Assembly: GCA_949358305.1 (NCBI GenBank)
Contig: OX442314.1
Location: 25,903,118 to 25,963,117, forward strand
Length of the DNA: 60,000 bases
Source of the DNA: Strigamia acuminata
Lineage: Eukaryota; Arthropoda; Chilopoda; Geophilomorpha; Linotaeniidae
Direction: 5' to 3'
Shown here in pieces: positions 1-10,784 of this stretch. The translations under genes and the position numbers were made by a program. Every line of letters starts with the position of its first letter. Within the stretch, counting starts at the first letter, position 1. The notes under the pieces were generated by a model. It was not told where the DNA came from and did not search any database. It saw nothing but the letters and a program-made list of their open reading frames with translations.

Positions 1-412
1 CGGGTATGGTCGGTAAGCTTTTGTTCCGAGGTGACGCCTTGATCGTCGTATCCCAGCGTCCCAAAACGAACCACAGGGATCTTGTGCAGGTACAGCGTCG
101 ACGTTCGTCGGAGTATCCTGGGGTCGCGTTAACCGGGTCGCCAACCTGTCGAGCTCGGTCAATGTTTGGTCGACGTCTGCCGCTGGTCCAGGCGTCGGTT
201 GATTGGTAACAATCGTCGGTTTCCTTCGTGTTCTAAGCGTCGGCACATCGTCGGGCGATGGCCTGATGAAACGTTTCCGCAAATGATTTATATGCTTTAC
301 ATGTTCAATGTTGTCAATGCATAACTTGACCTGGTAACGAACTAAACCCATCTTTTGGGTGATAACACCCTCCTCCCACTTCCCAAGTGGTGAACGGGCC
401 CAAACAAGGTCA

Positions 413-3166
413 TCAACGTCGAAGGACCGATTTGGGTGACTTGTTAAGTTGTCCGAAATCTTGTAAGTCATAATTGCAGACGTGTGTCCTGGCTTTCCAT
501 CCAAGCATGAGCTCGGCCGGAGTTAATCCAGTATGTGCGGATGGCGTGTTGTGTTGGTGAAATAAAAACTTCATCAACCTGATCAATGTTGGCTCGATGG
601 TCAACTTCTTCATTCCGTTTTTGAAGGTCTGCACGGCTCGTTCGGCCGGCCCGTTTGATTGGGCGTGATATGGCGGAGAAAATCTCTGCACGATACCGTT
701 GCTCAGGTAAAACGTCCGCATGTCGTCGGCTTGAAACGGTGATCCGTTGTCGGACACGACGACGTCGGGCAACCCGAAGGTCGCAAACCACCGCATTAAT
801 TGAAGAATCGTGGCTGTTGCTGTCGTTGTTGACATTCGCGCGGCCTCTATCCAGTTGGAAAAGGTGTCGACTGATACGAGAAACTTCTCGCCGGCCAAAT
901 CCGCAAAATCGACGTGTAAACGGCTCCACGGCCGCACCGGAGTGGGCCACGAGATGGGGGTCTCCTTGGTCGGGAGGGCGCGAACTCGTTGGCAGTTGGG
1001 GCACGTCGCTACCTGTTGCTCGATTTCGTTGCCGATTTTCGGCCACCAGTAGGCAGCTCGAGCCAGTCGCTTCATGGCCACGATGCCTGGGTGTCCAAGG
1101 TGTAACTGGTTTAAAACACGTTGTCGCAGGACGGTCGGGGCGACTATTCGATGTCCGCGTAGAATCACACCGTCTACCACTGTCAGCTGGTCGGTGATTC
1201 TCGCAAAGTGATCCGGTAATTGCATGTGTTTGCCATTGGGCTGCACGCTGCACAATTCCAACAGCACCTGCAATAAAACAACATCGGCAGCTGTTTCTGT
1301 TTTCAGTTCGTCCCATGTGACTGGCATTTCGCCCGCTGACATAAAAAGCATTTCGCTTTTTGTTACACTTTCCAAGTCTGAGACAGCTCCATGTTGCAAA
1401 GGCAGGCGACTCAGCGCATCTGCATTCAAATGCTCAATTCCCTTACGATACTCAATCTCGTAATTAAACGAGCTGAGAAACAGCATCCACCGAAGCATCC
1501 GTAATGGAACTACCTCGGGGATGGGCTTCTTTCGCCCAAACAATCCCAAAAGGGGTTTATGATCCGTAATAATGATGAAAGCATACCCCATTAGATAGAT
1601 GATGAACTTTTTGATTCCAAAGATGACTGAGAGAGCTTCGCGGTCTAACTGGGAGTAGTTGCGTTCAGCAGAACTCATGGTTCTCGACGCATAAGCGACG
1701 GGTCGCTCGGCTCCATTTATGCGATGAGCCAGTACGGCTCCGACGCCGACGGGTGACGCGTCGACTGCCAAAACAATTTGGTGAGCCGGGTTAAACGGCA
1801 TTAACACGTTTGGTGACACAAGTTCGCGTTTTATACGCATAAAAGCCAACTCGTGTGCCTGGCTCCAAACCCATGTCTCACCTTTCTGGAGAAGGCGATA
1901 CAATGGTGACAATATAGTAGCCATGTTGGGTAAAAACATGGCGTAGAATGTCACCAGTCCAAGAAATGCACGCAACTCGTGCACACTGGTCGGTGACGGT
2001 GCTGCCATTATCGCCTCGACTTTAGCTTGTAAGGGAGAGATTCCTACGTCCGCTATGCGGAAGCCAAGAAAGTCGACAGCGACGGCCATAAAAATGCACT
2101 TAGGCTTGCAAAGCCTCAACCCAATTTTGCGAAAACGCAAAAATGCACGGCGAAGCAAATTAAGATGATCAGCTCGATTTTTCGACGGCAACAACATGTC
2201 GTCTTGATACGGCCTAACCTCATCGATGTCCCTGAACTCTTCCTCGATCATACGTTGGAATTCCCCCGCTGCCGTGATGATACCAAACGGCATGCGGGTA
2301 ACTCGGAAAAGGCCCATGTGAGTATTAACCGCTACTAAATACGATGATTCGTCGTCCAACTGGCGCTGCTGATACGCTTGTTGGAGATCGACTTTCGAGA
2401 AAATCTTTGCCTCGCCAATGGACGCCAGGATGTCCTGTATCTTGGGCAGCGGATATGGGTGTGGGTACAACGCTGCGTTGATAGTGGAGCGGTAGTCCCC
2501 ACAAACGCGGATATTACCGTCTTTCTTTGGGACGATAACCAACGGCGTAGCCCACCTGCTGTACTTCGTTGGCACAAGTATACGCTGCTGTTGCAGCTCG
2601 AAAAGTGCTGTTTCCACCTTGGCTCGAAGAGCCATTGGTACCACTCTAGGTCTAAAAAACCTGGGTGGCACGGTGGCGTCCACCTCCAAATGGAGCGGGG
2701 GTCCGTTGTATAGACCAAGACCTGGCGTGAAAATATCAGCAAACTCATCCAGTAATGCTTCCAGTTCGTGGTCGGGGCCCAATTGATTAACTGCTTTAGC
2801 GACCGGTGTGTGTAGTGATGCGGGTTCGCAAGTGCGCCCCAACTTCGCAAGGATGTTACGTCCAATGAGGCTTGGGCCACCGTTTTCGACCACGAGGAAT
2901 GTAACGTCCGCTGTCCTATTTGCTTCGACAATTTCTACTTCAATTTTCCCGTATACTTCGACGCGATGGCCGCTGTAAGTTCGCAACGTGTTGTGGGCAT
3001 ACCTCACGACTGGTGCGGTCATCGCATCGGGCCAAAGCAAGTTATACGTGTCGCGAGTCATCAGCGACTGTTCACATCCTGTATCCATTATCATCCTCAC
3101 GGGTTTTCCGTTCAATGTCACAGCCAACTCAATTGGCGGAAATCGCTGGTCCAAGTCTGTAACCAT
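413..3166 (-). pseudogene. pol: Gypsy A Pol polyprotein (protease-RT-RNase H-integrase), frameshifted near C-terminus
   Basis: A 917-residue reading frame with the Ty3/gypsy domain order. An aspartic protease motif MDTG lies near residue 27, and reverse transcriptase has the YQDD catalytic box near 320. RNase H (VDASPVGVGA) lies near 455. The integrase H2C2 zinc module (HLGHPG...CPNC) lies near 700, followed by the DDE core (DFADL, SDNGSPF, ...NGPAERAV). Compared with the right copy, two bases (GT) are missing near position 486, so the last 25 residues are out of frame and the integrase tail is lost. The gag stop codon found on the right (TAA) is TAC here, so the frame stays open upstream of the ATG to the deletion junction. 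This copy cannot be autonomous. Confidence 0.92.
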
Positions 3167-3190
3167 GAAGACGTAATAGTCGTCAGGACT

Positions 3191-3193
3191 CGT
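3191..3193. other. Deletion junction with CGT microhomology
   Basis: Left of this point the sequence follows gypsy A pol/gag (54345-54347 on the right). Right of it the sequence follows transporter intron DNA (56672-56674 on the right). CGT is shared by both sides. The missing segment corresponds to 54348-56674, 2,327 bp, and includes all of gag, the 5' LTR, part of a MITE and one transporter exon. Confidence 0.9.
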
Positions 3194-3484
3194 ATAGTAA
3201 AAATAAAAGTGGCAACTATTAGTTGCATTAGAAAATTTAATTCAAAATATAATCTGCCATTTTTAAATTGATTAATGGTATCTATTGTACATATTAGCAA
3301 AAAAATTACCTTTTTTCATTTTTATTTTTCCAGGCCAATGGCTGTATTTGCATTAAGTTCAATAGCACTTGCATGTTTGCTCACTTTCATTCAAATATTA
3401 GTAGACAGCAGTCACAACACACAAGTAAAACCACCGCCTGAAACGATAACCTTCCAAACCTTTGTATTTGCATTTGGAACTATA

Positions 3485-3689
3485 TGTTGGTTTTGAGTGC
3501 CCAGTCTTCACGCCAGGTGAACGTTTCACCTGCGCACCCACGACGTCCAGATGACGTACTTGGCGTAAACCAATCAGGGTTGAGCGCACCTGTATATAAT
3601 GTGTTAGCAATTAGAATAAAGTTAGTCATTCCTGTTAAACCTAACCACGCGTCTTATCATTGTCCCAACCTTCGACACTAAAAACTACA
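3485..3689 (+). mobile_element. Copia solo LTR inside transporter exon
   Basis: A 205-bp sequence beginning TGTTGG and ending ACTACA is flanked by the 5-bp target duplication CTATA (3480-3484 and 3690-3694). The same 205 bp occurs twice at 56966-57170 and 59348-59552 as the LTRs of a copia element with the same flanking duplication. It contains a TATA-like TATATAA and a polyadenylation-like AATAAA. With no internal region left, it is a solo LTR produced by LTR-LTR recombination. Confidence 0.95.
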
Positions 3690-4322
3690 CTATACTATTT
3701 GCATTTGGTGGTGCAGCATTATTTCCAACAATTCAAAACGACATGAGAGATCGAAAACAATTCCCAAAGTCAATTCTCATCACTTTCATAAGTATAGTTC
3801 ACTAAACTAATAACTCTTGTTTGAACTTTAACGTTTTGATTTCACGTAGATTGTGACCATCTAAACATCAGGTTGGCCTGAAAATGATAAAATGAAAAAA
3901 GAAAAGAAACTTTGCAAATATTATCATAGATAACAACAATGATGATAACATGATCCAGTAATTGCATTCAAAAATTCGTCTTTAAAGTGCTTGTATTTTT
4001 GATTTTGTATTTTTTAACATCACAAGACAAAAACACAAACGACTAAAAAACTACTTTTTAGAATGCAGTTGTTGTTAAAGTGGAACAATTGTTGTCCTCG
4101 TACGTCACAAACACGACAATATTACGTTTTATCACTTTGAGGCTGACAGGTGTTTACTGTACTCGTACTTGTACACGACACAATGTTTTTGTGAGACCAA
4201 ATCGACTTCATACATTAATTACCGTATTTTACCGATTAAGAGTCGCCCTCGAATAGTAGCAGCAGCTGAGACACCAAGAATACCGTATTTTTGCAAAAGT
4301 ACGGTATTGTTTCCGTATTTAA

Positions 4323-4764
4323 CCCTCAGAGGCATAAGGCTATAGGGATTTATGGACAAGCTCTTTCTTGAATAGGAAAACTTTTTGCTGAAAATTTGGG
4401 ACTTTGTTTATGTGATAATAAACTAAATCTCAGGTGAAATTTGTCGTGATTGATCATTTATTTAATTAAATATTCAACTTGGAAATTTTCTGCCCCTTAA
4501 AACTCCAGCAAAACTTTTAAGCTGGGCTTTGCTGCATTTGTAAACAGCGCTTCAGTGAACAGCTTTTCGCATTTACCAGTAGTAATTAAAACCACCTCCA
4601 GATGGCTCAAATCTATTTATTTTTATTGTTTAGGCATTTCGCCCTCTATAAAATTAGTTGCGAACTAAAAACAATGGCGCTTTAGCCAATCGACTTAAAA
4701 ATTGTCCATAAATCCGTAATGGCTTAAACCAGAACGGCACATTTTACCCTCATGCCTCCGAGGG
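4323..4764. mobile_element. piggyBac-like MITE in transporter intron
   Basis: Terminal inverted repeats start CCCTCAGAGGCATAAGG on the left and CCCTCGGAGGCATGAGG (reverse complement) on the right, followed by a second matched block (GGATTTATGGACAA). Each end abuts TTAA (4319-4322 and 4765-4768), the target duplication typical of piggyBac transposases. The 442-bp element has no coding frame, so it is non-autonomous. It lies in the intron between exons 3334-3791 and 5007-5219. Confidence 0.85.
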
Positions 4765-4811
4765 TTAACCTCACAAACGTCGAACGTACGCTTTGTTCCT
4801 GACGTTCAGAC

Positions 4812-4846
4812 TTCGTTTGTTACATTAAAGAAATGTAACAAACGAA
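4812..4846. repeat. 15-bp-stem hairpin in transporter intron
   Basis: Perfect inverted repeat TTCGTTTGTTACATT / its complement with a 5-base loop. No function is evident. It may be the remnant of another small inverted-repeat element. Confidence 0.6.
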
Positions 4847-6011
4847 AAACCGAAATTGTGATTGCTGACAAAAATGGCGGTTTCGAATAAAAGCGACGGC
4901 TCTAAGTCTAAAACATTTGTCCCTGTATTTCCCGTTTTTATGATTCTGCAGCTACTGACACTTAACCATCTATTAATTCTGTGCTTAATTTATTCATAAA
5001 TTTCAGTATTACTAATTCTCTACACACCTGTGGCAGTGACGGGTTACTTTGTATTTGGATCTGCCGTCCGTCCTAATATAGTTGAAAACTTGACATTAGG
5101 AGTAACTACTAAAATTGTCCAAAGTTTACTCATTGTGCACATGTTTTTCGCTTTTATCATTGCATTAAACCCAGTCAGTCAGCAAATAGAAGAATTTCTA
5201 AAAATATCTCAAAGTGCTTGTAAGTACAATATTTAAAAACATTTCATGTTATTTTTTTATGAATAAATTTATCAGTATTATTTTTTCAGATTTGAATTGG
5301 AGAAGATATTTACTACGGACATGTGTAGTACTACTTGTAATTTTTGTCGCTTTAAGCGTTCCGCATTTTGGCAATATATTGTCATTAATAGGCGGTTCAT
5401 CAGTAACGATGCTCACATTCATTTTCCCATCATTATTCTACTTGAGATTATGCGGTCAGAAACATACAAACTGGCCTCCAATGTAAGAAATTTATGACGA
5501 CAGATAAGTGCGGTGTTTCATTAAAACTTTATGAATTATTTTCAGACCTGTGTCTTTGCACGAAAAAGTGTATTTATGGGAGTTGATCGCGATTGGTGTA
5601 TTAGGGGGTATTGCGGCAACCTGGAGTGCCATTAAATCCATTGTTGAGTCATCGACATTCACTCAGCCATGCTATGTTAATCCCAATTTACAGTGTTACC
5701 TTGACCCTAAAGACTGTTAATAGCAAATTATCCATAAAGTATAAATTATTGACTTAACACAACTAATTAACGAATTTAAAATCGAATTCAGTGTACCGAG
5801 CATAAATAAATATCCAAATTACGTGAATAATTGAAAATCCTGACCTTTTTCATTGAAAAACTTGCCAACTCAGGTAAGAATCAAATATATTTATAGTCAA
5901 TGCTGTGCGATGTTCACGCAGGCGCCATGTTGTTTGGATGCGGCCGGGCATCGGGCGAGACGGCGTAGTCAGATAATTCTGTTAAAGATCGTAATGAGGA
6001 TTAAATCAGAG

Positions 6012-7592
6012 TGTTATGACGGTCACGTATGCTTCCCTTCGATATAACGACAATTACACCAACAGATGGCGCTGATGTCAATAAGCGGCAAATTCGAATA
6101 GAATTTGCTACTTGATATGAATTCACATAAAACGCAACTTTTATGTGATTTCAAAGCAATAGGAACAAGTTTATCTTTATTTATGGAAAAAAGTATAGAT
6201 ATAAAACTATTGGTGACAACTCTTGCCAAGTTATCACCAAAACTAGGTTTAGGGATTAACTCCCCCTTGCACCTGCTCCAAGCTCGGACCCCCGCGGATT
6301 AAGTTGAAAGACTTAATCCAAAAGTGTTCCTCGCTATCCAGTTCCTGTCCCGACCTAGCAGAGAGCTATATTGACCACCTGGACTGAATATGTGTCCTGA
6401 GTATCCCATCACCTTGACCAGTGATTGGAGGGATTCAGGGGACCACTGCTCTCATTGGAGCAATGGTCAAGCTATTGTCCACCCCGAGTATAAACTTCCT
6501 CGCAACAGGAAGTCACTCGCTCTTGTCCTGAATATTGATACATATGAATTACTTGAGCCTTTCTACTACTTCGGTTGTCATGTTGATTGCGCAGTCAATG
6601 CCCCTTATACTGCGGGCCTATGACAACCTACATACGGCGTACACTTGACGTGGAGATGGGTGTTATGATGCCTCCATGTCCGGGTGCCCGATGACGGCCG
6701 TGTGGCCGCGAGGAGATTGTGTTCGGCGATGGGTGATGAATACCGTCGGGCACTTTATTCAATCCACAGTGTTCCTCAATGCATGCGAGATGTAGTAAGC
6801 CACGGCTGCCGAACAGCGTGTCGAAAATACATCAACTTAGGGTTGAAATGACTAAACTTGAAAAAGTCTAACCAAAGTAAATCCCCAACTGGTTTATGTC
6901 ATAACTTACCATTATGCATAAACATGGATACTTCTACAAGAATTACCAAGACTGAAGACTAGCTACATGTAACATTTACCTCACCAGTAAATGTGTAACT
7001 AAATTGCCAACTTTATGTAAGCTGAATTATTACGAGTATTTACTGAAAAGTAATACTCTAATAAATGCATCATTACACGTACCAGAACCACAACAGTTAT
7101 GATTGTAAACTCGCAACAGTTTACTCTCATATGAAGAACCATTTGACTTATCACAACCGATTATAAATGTCGCAAAACATTTATAAGAGGTCAATTGGTA
7201 AATGGCTCTCGCAAGCCATTTAAACCAATAACCGCCCCAAGTTTGTGGCGATGCAGATAACGTCAACCGCAAATACTCGGATACTAACCCCTTCATTATA
7301 GATTCGAACCAGGACCAAACAATCAACCGATTCAGACGACATCTTACCAGGACGAAGCCGATTGATATTATTATAGCGCCGCACAGGCAACTATATGTAT
7401 AGTTTAATCGAGAATTCCTTTGGCCAATTGTCGGCATAGTTATTGTGTAACTATATTTTATGCGAATTGATTAATATAATCACTTTACGGTGATTATATT
7501 TACATATCAATAAAGATGTTATGATTTGATAACCAAATGCCTTCTTATTTTACCCAGTTCACACCTTTAGGTTGGTAAGCCTTTTCTCAACA
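6012..7592 (+). mobile_element. Diverged solo LTR related to giant gypsy G1
   Basis: Reading on the plus strand, this 1.58-kb segment aligns patchily with the sense-orientation G1 LTR (reverse complement of 38141-39730). Shared landmarks in the same order are a TGACGGT-like start, AGATGGCGCTG, GACTTAATCCAAAA(G/T)TGT, TATCCAGTTCCTGT, TGTCCTGAGTATCC, CCCACCCCGAG-like blocks, AATAAA and GTTCACAC(C/T)TTTAG. The length matches the 1,590-bp G1 LTR. Flanking bases CAGAG/CAGAC form an imperfect 5-bp duplication. There is no internal region, so it is an old solo LTR of a sister family. The exact 3' end is uncertain by a few bases. Confidence 0.72.
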
Positions 7593-7786
7593 CAGACAGA
7601 TAGACTTGCTTGTTATGCTTAATTTAAGCGGAGAGCGTCATCGTCACAGTGTGAAATCGTTTTATTAAGTTTAACAGACAGTTAAAATACCGTTTCAATT
7701 ATCCCACTACGGATGACGATGCACGAAGTCACACTGTTCAGCGATGGCCGTCGAGTTGGGACAAGAAAGTAGTAACACTACTTTTC

Positions 7787-7976
7787 TATTTTTTGAGTAA
7801 AAAGGCCAATTTTATCATTACACTTGGTGAATAGGCTGCTGGACATGTGACATGTGACATCATGAATAGTGGATTATGAATTGTGAATTATGAGTAGTTA
7901 TGATGTCACATGTCACATGTCCAGCAGCCTATTCACCAAGTGTAATGATAAAATTGGCCTTTTTACTCAAAAAATA
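7787..7976. repeat. Perfect 76-bp inverted repeat (hairpin or MITE)
   Basis: Arms 7787-7862 and 7901-7976 are exact reverse complements around a 38-base AT-rich spacer. Similarity continues imperfectly for about 15-20 bases outside both arms (AACACTA...TTTT). It could extrude as a cruciform or be a fold-back MITE. No coding capacity. Confidence 0.9.
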
Positions 7977-8159
7977 AAAAATTAGTGTTTCAACACACAG
8001 TAAAGAATTCTGTGTGTTGTAAACGTTTGTAACAATGTGAGAGAGAGATGCATTTAAATAAAAAAATATTGACTGTTCAGATAATAACAATACTTTTTTT
8101 TTAAATTAAACAATTGTGGATGTGGATTACACACTCCTGTGGTCTCCATATAAGACAAA

Positions 8160-8450
8160 GCAGCCTGGACCGCACTGAAGGCAGAAAATCAAGGCGAATT
8201 GGCCGAACTCAAAGTCCAGAAACGGGTAGAAATTGGACGTATTAGAATTAGAATGAACTCCACGGAAACAATTTCTTAATATCTGGCTCAAATGATTTCA
8301 GTAGCCAAGAAACTTAAATCGATCGGTGCGCCCATAGACGAGGCGGAATTATGGGCACATATTTTAAACGGACTCACAGTGGATTATACTGCAGTGGTCG
8401 CAAGTTGTGACGTAATTGGTCGGAGCACATTAAAGTTACATGACTTGGGA
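8160..8450 (+). pseudogene. Copia gag (UBN2-like) remnant
   Basis: One frame reads AAWTALKAENQGELAELKV, then, after an in-frame TAA at 8278, YLAQMISVAKKLKSIG, WAHILNGLTVDYTAVVAS and LHDL. This matches the usual order in Ty1/copia Gag (UBN2 family): the W.AL block, then M...A..L...G..., ILNGLP.-Y..VV. The stop codon, the absence of a start and the absence of zinc knuckle or pol show a dead fragment. Confidence 0.75.
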
Positions 8451-8589
8451 GAGCCCTCTTGGCTGAGGAATCAAGTAGAGCGGCACTTCCGAGTCTAGCA
8501 GAAGTTCTGTATATACATATGTACCAAGGCCATCGTGAGGCCCTTTTCCAAACGCACCAACCAATCAATCGCAAAAAAAATCAGGCCCC

Positions 8590-8795
8590 TTGACAAAAAT
8601 TTTTAAAGTTTTCCTGTTTCCTTCTGTTGGAAATAAATTGAACACGATGCGATTCGTAATGTGGAATGTTACAAGTGATTTTATTTCATTCAAACAAAAG
8701 GTTAAATACAAGATTATCATATTCGTTGCTGATGGCGCTTTCGTGCGCTTCTCGGTGAGACCATTGGCGCTTGCTTCCGTGATCTCCCAACGCCT
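8590..8795 (-). repeat. Dispersed repeat R, minus-strand copy
   Basis: Reverse complement of a segment closely matching 44270-44475 (GGGAGATCACGGAAGCAAGCGC ... AATAAAAT ... TTTCCAACAGAAGG). It includes an AATAAA signal in its own sense orientation and resembles an LTR fragment. It abuts the left end of the knottin palindrome; a third short piece lies at 12481-12525. Confidence 0.65.
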
Positions 8796-8889
8796 TCGAT
8801 AAAATATAGAGTCCCACGCCTTGACTAAACGTTCAAAATCATCCGAAAATTGGACCTTCACCTAAATCTGCACTAGGACATGGAAACTA

Positions 8890-9010
8890 TGATTATGAGA
8901 CTTTTACTTTCCTGCAATTTTTCTTTTGTGTTCTGACTGTTGTCTATTAATATTTGAGTAAAAGTGAGAAAAGAAGCTGTGGAACTTAAGGTAAATACAG
9001 CCATTGGCTT
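8890..9010 (-). pseudogene. Transporter-paralog exon fragment, left arm
   Basis: On the minus strand an AG-terminated tract is followed by a frame reading PMAVFTLSSTASFLTFTQIL then DNSQNT, which matches the transporter exon at 3334/56815 (PMAVFALSSIALACLLTFIQILVDSS). No adjoining exons are present. It lies downstream of, and in the same orientation as, the left knottin gene, so it is a captured or relic exon from a related transporter gene. Confidence 0.7.
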
Positions 9011-9097
9011 GCAAGAAAAAAACATTGAAATGCACTGAAATTGATTACATGGTTTATTCAGAAATTCCAAGTTCTAGTAAAAAGCTTTTTTACTCTA

Positions 9098-9121
9098 AGC
9101 TTGGACGAGCTCGTCCAAGCT
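9098..9121. repeat. 24-bp perfect palindrome insertion
   Basis: Half-site AGCTTGGACGAG is followed directly by its reverse complement, bordered on both sides by CTA (9095-9097 and 9122-9124). The equivalent place in the right arm (near 12163) has a single CTA and no insert. It lies in the 3' untranslated part of the left knottin gene. Confidence 0.85.
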
Positions 9122-9149
9122 CTAAGTAATTGCTTCGTTTGTTCATCCA

Positions 9150-10328
9150 TTACTTGCCCGTGTTTAGTCCTTTTGCATAACATCCGTAACCAAGCATTTT
9201 TAGTTTGCAAATATAAGGCGAACAACATTCCGAGCTACTTGCGCAACCTTTACCGTATGCAGTACAACTAGAAAGCAAACGAGTAAAATTATTGTAAGAT
9301 AGATTAGTGTGCGGCTGTGACAGTGTAGCACACCCAAACGCTCCCACGCCTTCTGTTCATACATTGAAAAATAAATCTAAACACCCGGTTTGCTTCTCTC
9401 CGTGACCAAGCCCATAAGAATAAAATGGTGTGCCAACGTTTATGTTTATAAACTTGGGTTGGATCGGGCTAGTATTTGGTCTGTTCCAAAGCTTTCATAA
9501 AAACGGAAGGAATTAACCACTAACTGAGCTGGAACCGATGTGTTTCGTTACTATTTTGAACTCTGACCGAATCGGCAACGAGCCGATGCGATGTCAACGG
9601 TTCGGCGCAGTGACGAAACGGCTCGAGAATTTGAATTGATGAAATAGCTTTATACCAATTTACCTGCGCTTAGACATCTCTCCAATGTCCCGTATTTCTT
9701 CTGAAAAAAGAATTTCAAAAATATAATAAGTAAGCTATGTATTGCTACAATGCACAACAAATAAGAGCACAGTGGATATTTTTGTCATTAAATTTTTAAA
9801 TAAAAAGCAACTTTTATGATTCTCATTCAGACGTCGTTTTTTCGGGCCTCCGACGCAGGTCCCGAACTTTCAAATTTCAAATTTCTAAATTGTGTTTAAT
9901 AAAGTTATATGGTTTTTCGATTTTGAGGCCCCACTAATAACGACTTTATCCGCAGGACCCGTAAACCTCCAGCTAGCCCGGCCCTGCGCTCATTGAGTTG
10001 ACATTAATAATTGTATAAGCAAACACTCTGCAATAGTGATTTTATTCTATTCTGTTTCTGTTCCTTTTAACATCACTACTGAGCTAAAAGACATCACAGG
10101 AGCTACAGATTGAATGCATAAATAACTGTGGAACATAAATGTGAGAAATTTAGTTAACTGAGATATCTCCACTGTTTGTGCTACATACAGTACGTAGCTA
10201 CGGATTTATAATAATTGCAAAGTTAAAAATCGATTTTAGTTACCTAGTTTCGAGATTGCCGACGGCGTAACATTTTGGGCGAGCAGCATCAAACCAATTG
10301 CCATCAGAAGAATAGAACACTTGTTCAT
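9150..10328 (-). CDS. Secreted knottin (ICK) peptide precursor, left copy
   Basis: Exons on the minus strand are 10244-10328, 9664-9700 and 9150-9267; all introns are GT-AG and phases fit, giving a 79-residue precursor. Exon 1 encodes a signal peptide (MNKCSILLMAIGLMLLAQ). Exon 2 encodes an acidic propeptide ending in the dibasic site Lys-Arg. Exon 3 encodes the mature peptide with six cysteines spaced C-x6-C-x5-CC-x4-C-x8-C, the inhibitor cystine knot arrangement. This is the usual build of arthropod knottins, which serve as defence peptides, channel-modulating venom components or protease inhibitors; which applies here cannot be told. AATAAA lies at 9053-9058 on the same strand. The predicted peptide appears identical to the right copy. 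Confidence 0.85.
9840..9990. repeat. Mobile-element-like block in knottin intron 1 (left arm)
   Basis: A GC-richer block ends CCCGGCCCTGCGC and contains GGGCCTCCGACGCAGG. The mirrored copy is at about 11300-11455. The CAGGGCCGG end resembles the terminal motif of many hAT elements, but no matching second terminus was found, so the class is uncertain. Confidence 0.4.
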
Positions 10329-10590
10329 ATTTGCCTTCAAGATTCAAAAAGTAACAAGAATAATTTAGTGTATACATTCCGAGCAACATTCGAAAATGTA
10401 ATAAAAAAAGAGATAGTTATTTACCTGTATTTACCAGACTGAATTTCTGTGTACAATGAGTGTACGGTATATGATATGCTGCCTATTCCGACGAGTTTAA
10501 ATAGGATTATTTTTCCACTCGTTAATTGAGCTATAGCTAATCAGTGCAGCATGAAAGTACTTATAAATACATTAAGTGAAATCATTACAG

Positions 10591-10701
10591 TGTATTTCTA
10601 ATGAGAAATACATTAAACTAAATGGCATTAAAACACACCTGCATTAACTGTAATGTATTTCTAATGAGAAATACATTAAACTAAATCGCATTAAAACACA
10701 C
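10591..10701. repeat. Palindrome spacer with two tandem copies between knottin promoters
   Basis: Two direct copies of about 55 bp (TGTATTTCTAATGAGAAATAC ... CATTAAAACACACCTG) fill the non-palindromic centre. Each contains a small hairpin (GTATTTCTAATGAGAAATAC). They sit between the divergent gene starts and could contribute to a shared bidirectional promoter. Regulatory function is inference only. Confidence 0.7.
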
Positions 10702-10784
10702 CTGTAATGATTTCAGTTAATGTGTTTATAAGTACTTTCATGCTGCACTGATTAGCTATAGCTCAATTAACGAGTGGAAAAATA

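Larger units (their letters stand above)
1..3193 (-). mobile_element. Truncated Ty3/gypsy element, family A (left copy)
   Basis: This segment is nearly identical to 51153-54347, the 3' part of the full-length family A element on the right. It holds most of pol plus the last few gag codons and runs off the start of the window before the 3' LTR. At 3191-3193 (CGT) element sequence changes abruptly to transporter intron sequence that matches 56672 onward on the right. Gag, the primer-binding site and the 5' LTR are therefore missing through a deletion, not through incomplete insertion. Confidence 0.93.
3334..5720 (+). pseudogene. AAAP-family amino-acid transporter, 3' exons (left copy, disrupted)
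   Basis: Four exons have clean splice borders and compatible phases: 3334-3791 (split by a solo LTR at 3485-3689), 5007-5219, 5290-5482 and 5546-5720, ending in TAA. Translation without the LTR gives hydrophobic membrane-spanning stretches and the conserved track FGTILFAFGG, PTIQNDM, LYTPVAVTGYFVFG, INxxQ-type ALNPVSQQIEE, VPHFGNILSLIGGS and FPSLFYLRL. This is typical of the amino acid/auxin permease superfamily (SLC32/36/38-like proton-coupled transporters). The family moves amino acids across plasma or lysosomal membranes. The LTR brings a TGA a few codons after the insertion, so the protein would stop about midway through the transporter. The exon equivalent to 56314-56499 is deleted. A polyadenylation signal AATAAA lies near 5803. 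The exact substrate cannot be told. Confidence 0.88.

Noticed and set aside
655-1463. Long frames opposite or out of phase with gypsy pol (also at 51809-52617)
   Set aside because: They are shadow frames of the conserved pol gene and carry no domain signal.
7030-7437. 135-codon minus-strand frame
   Set aside because: It lies within the old G1-type solo LTR and has no recognisable domain.
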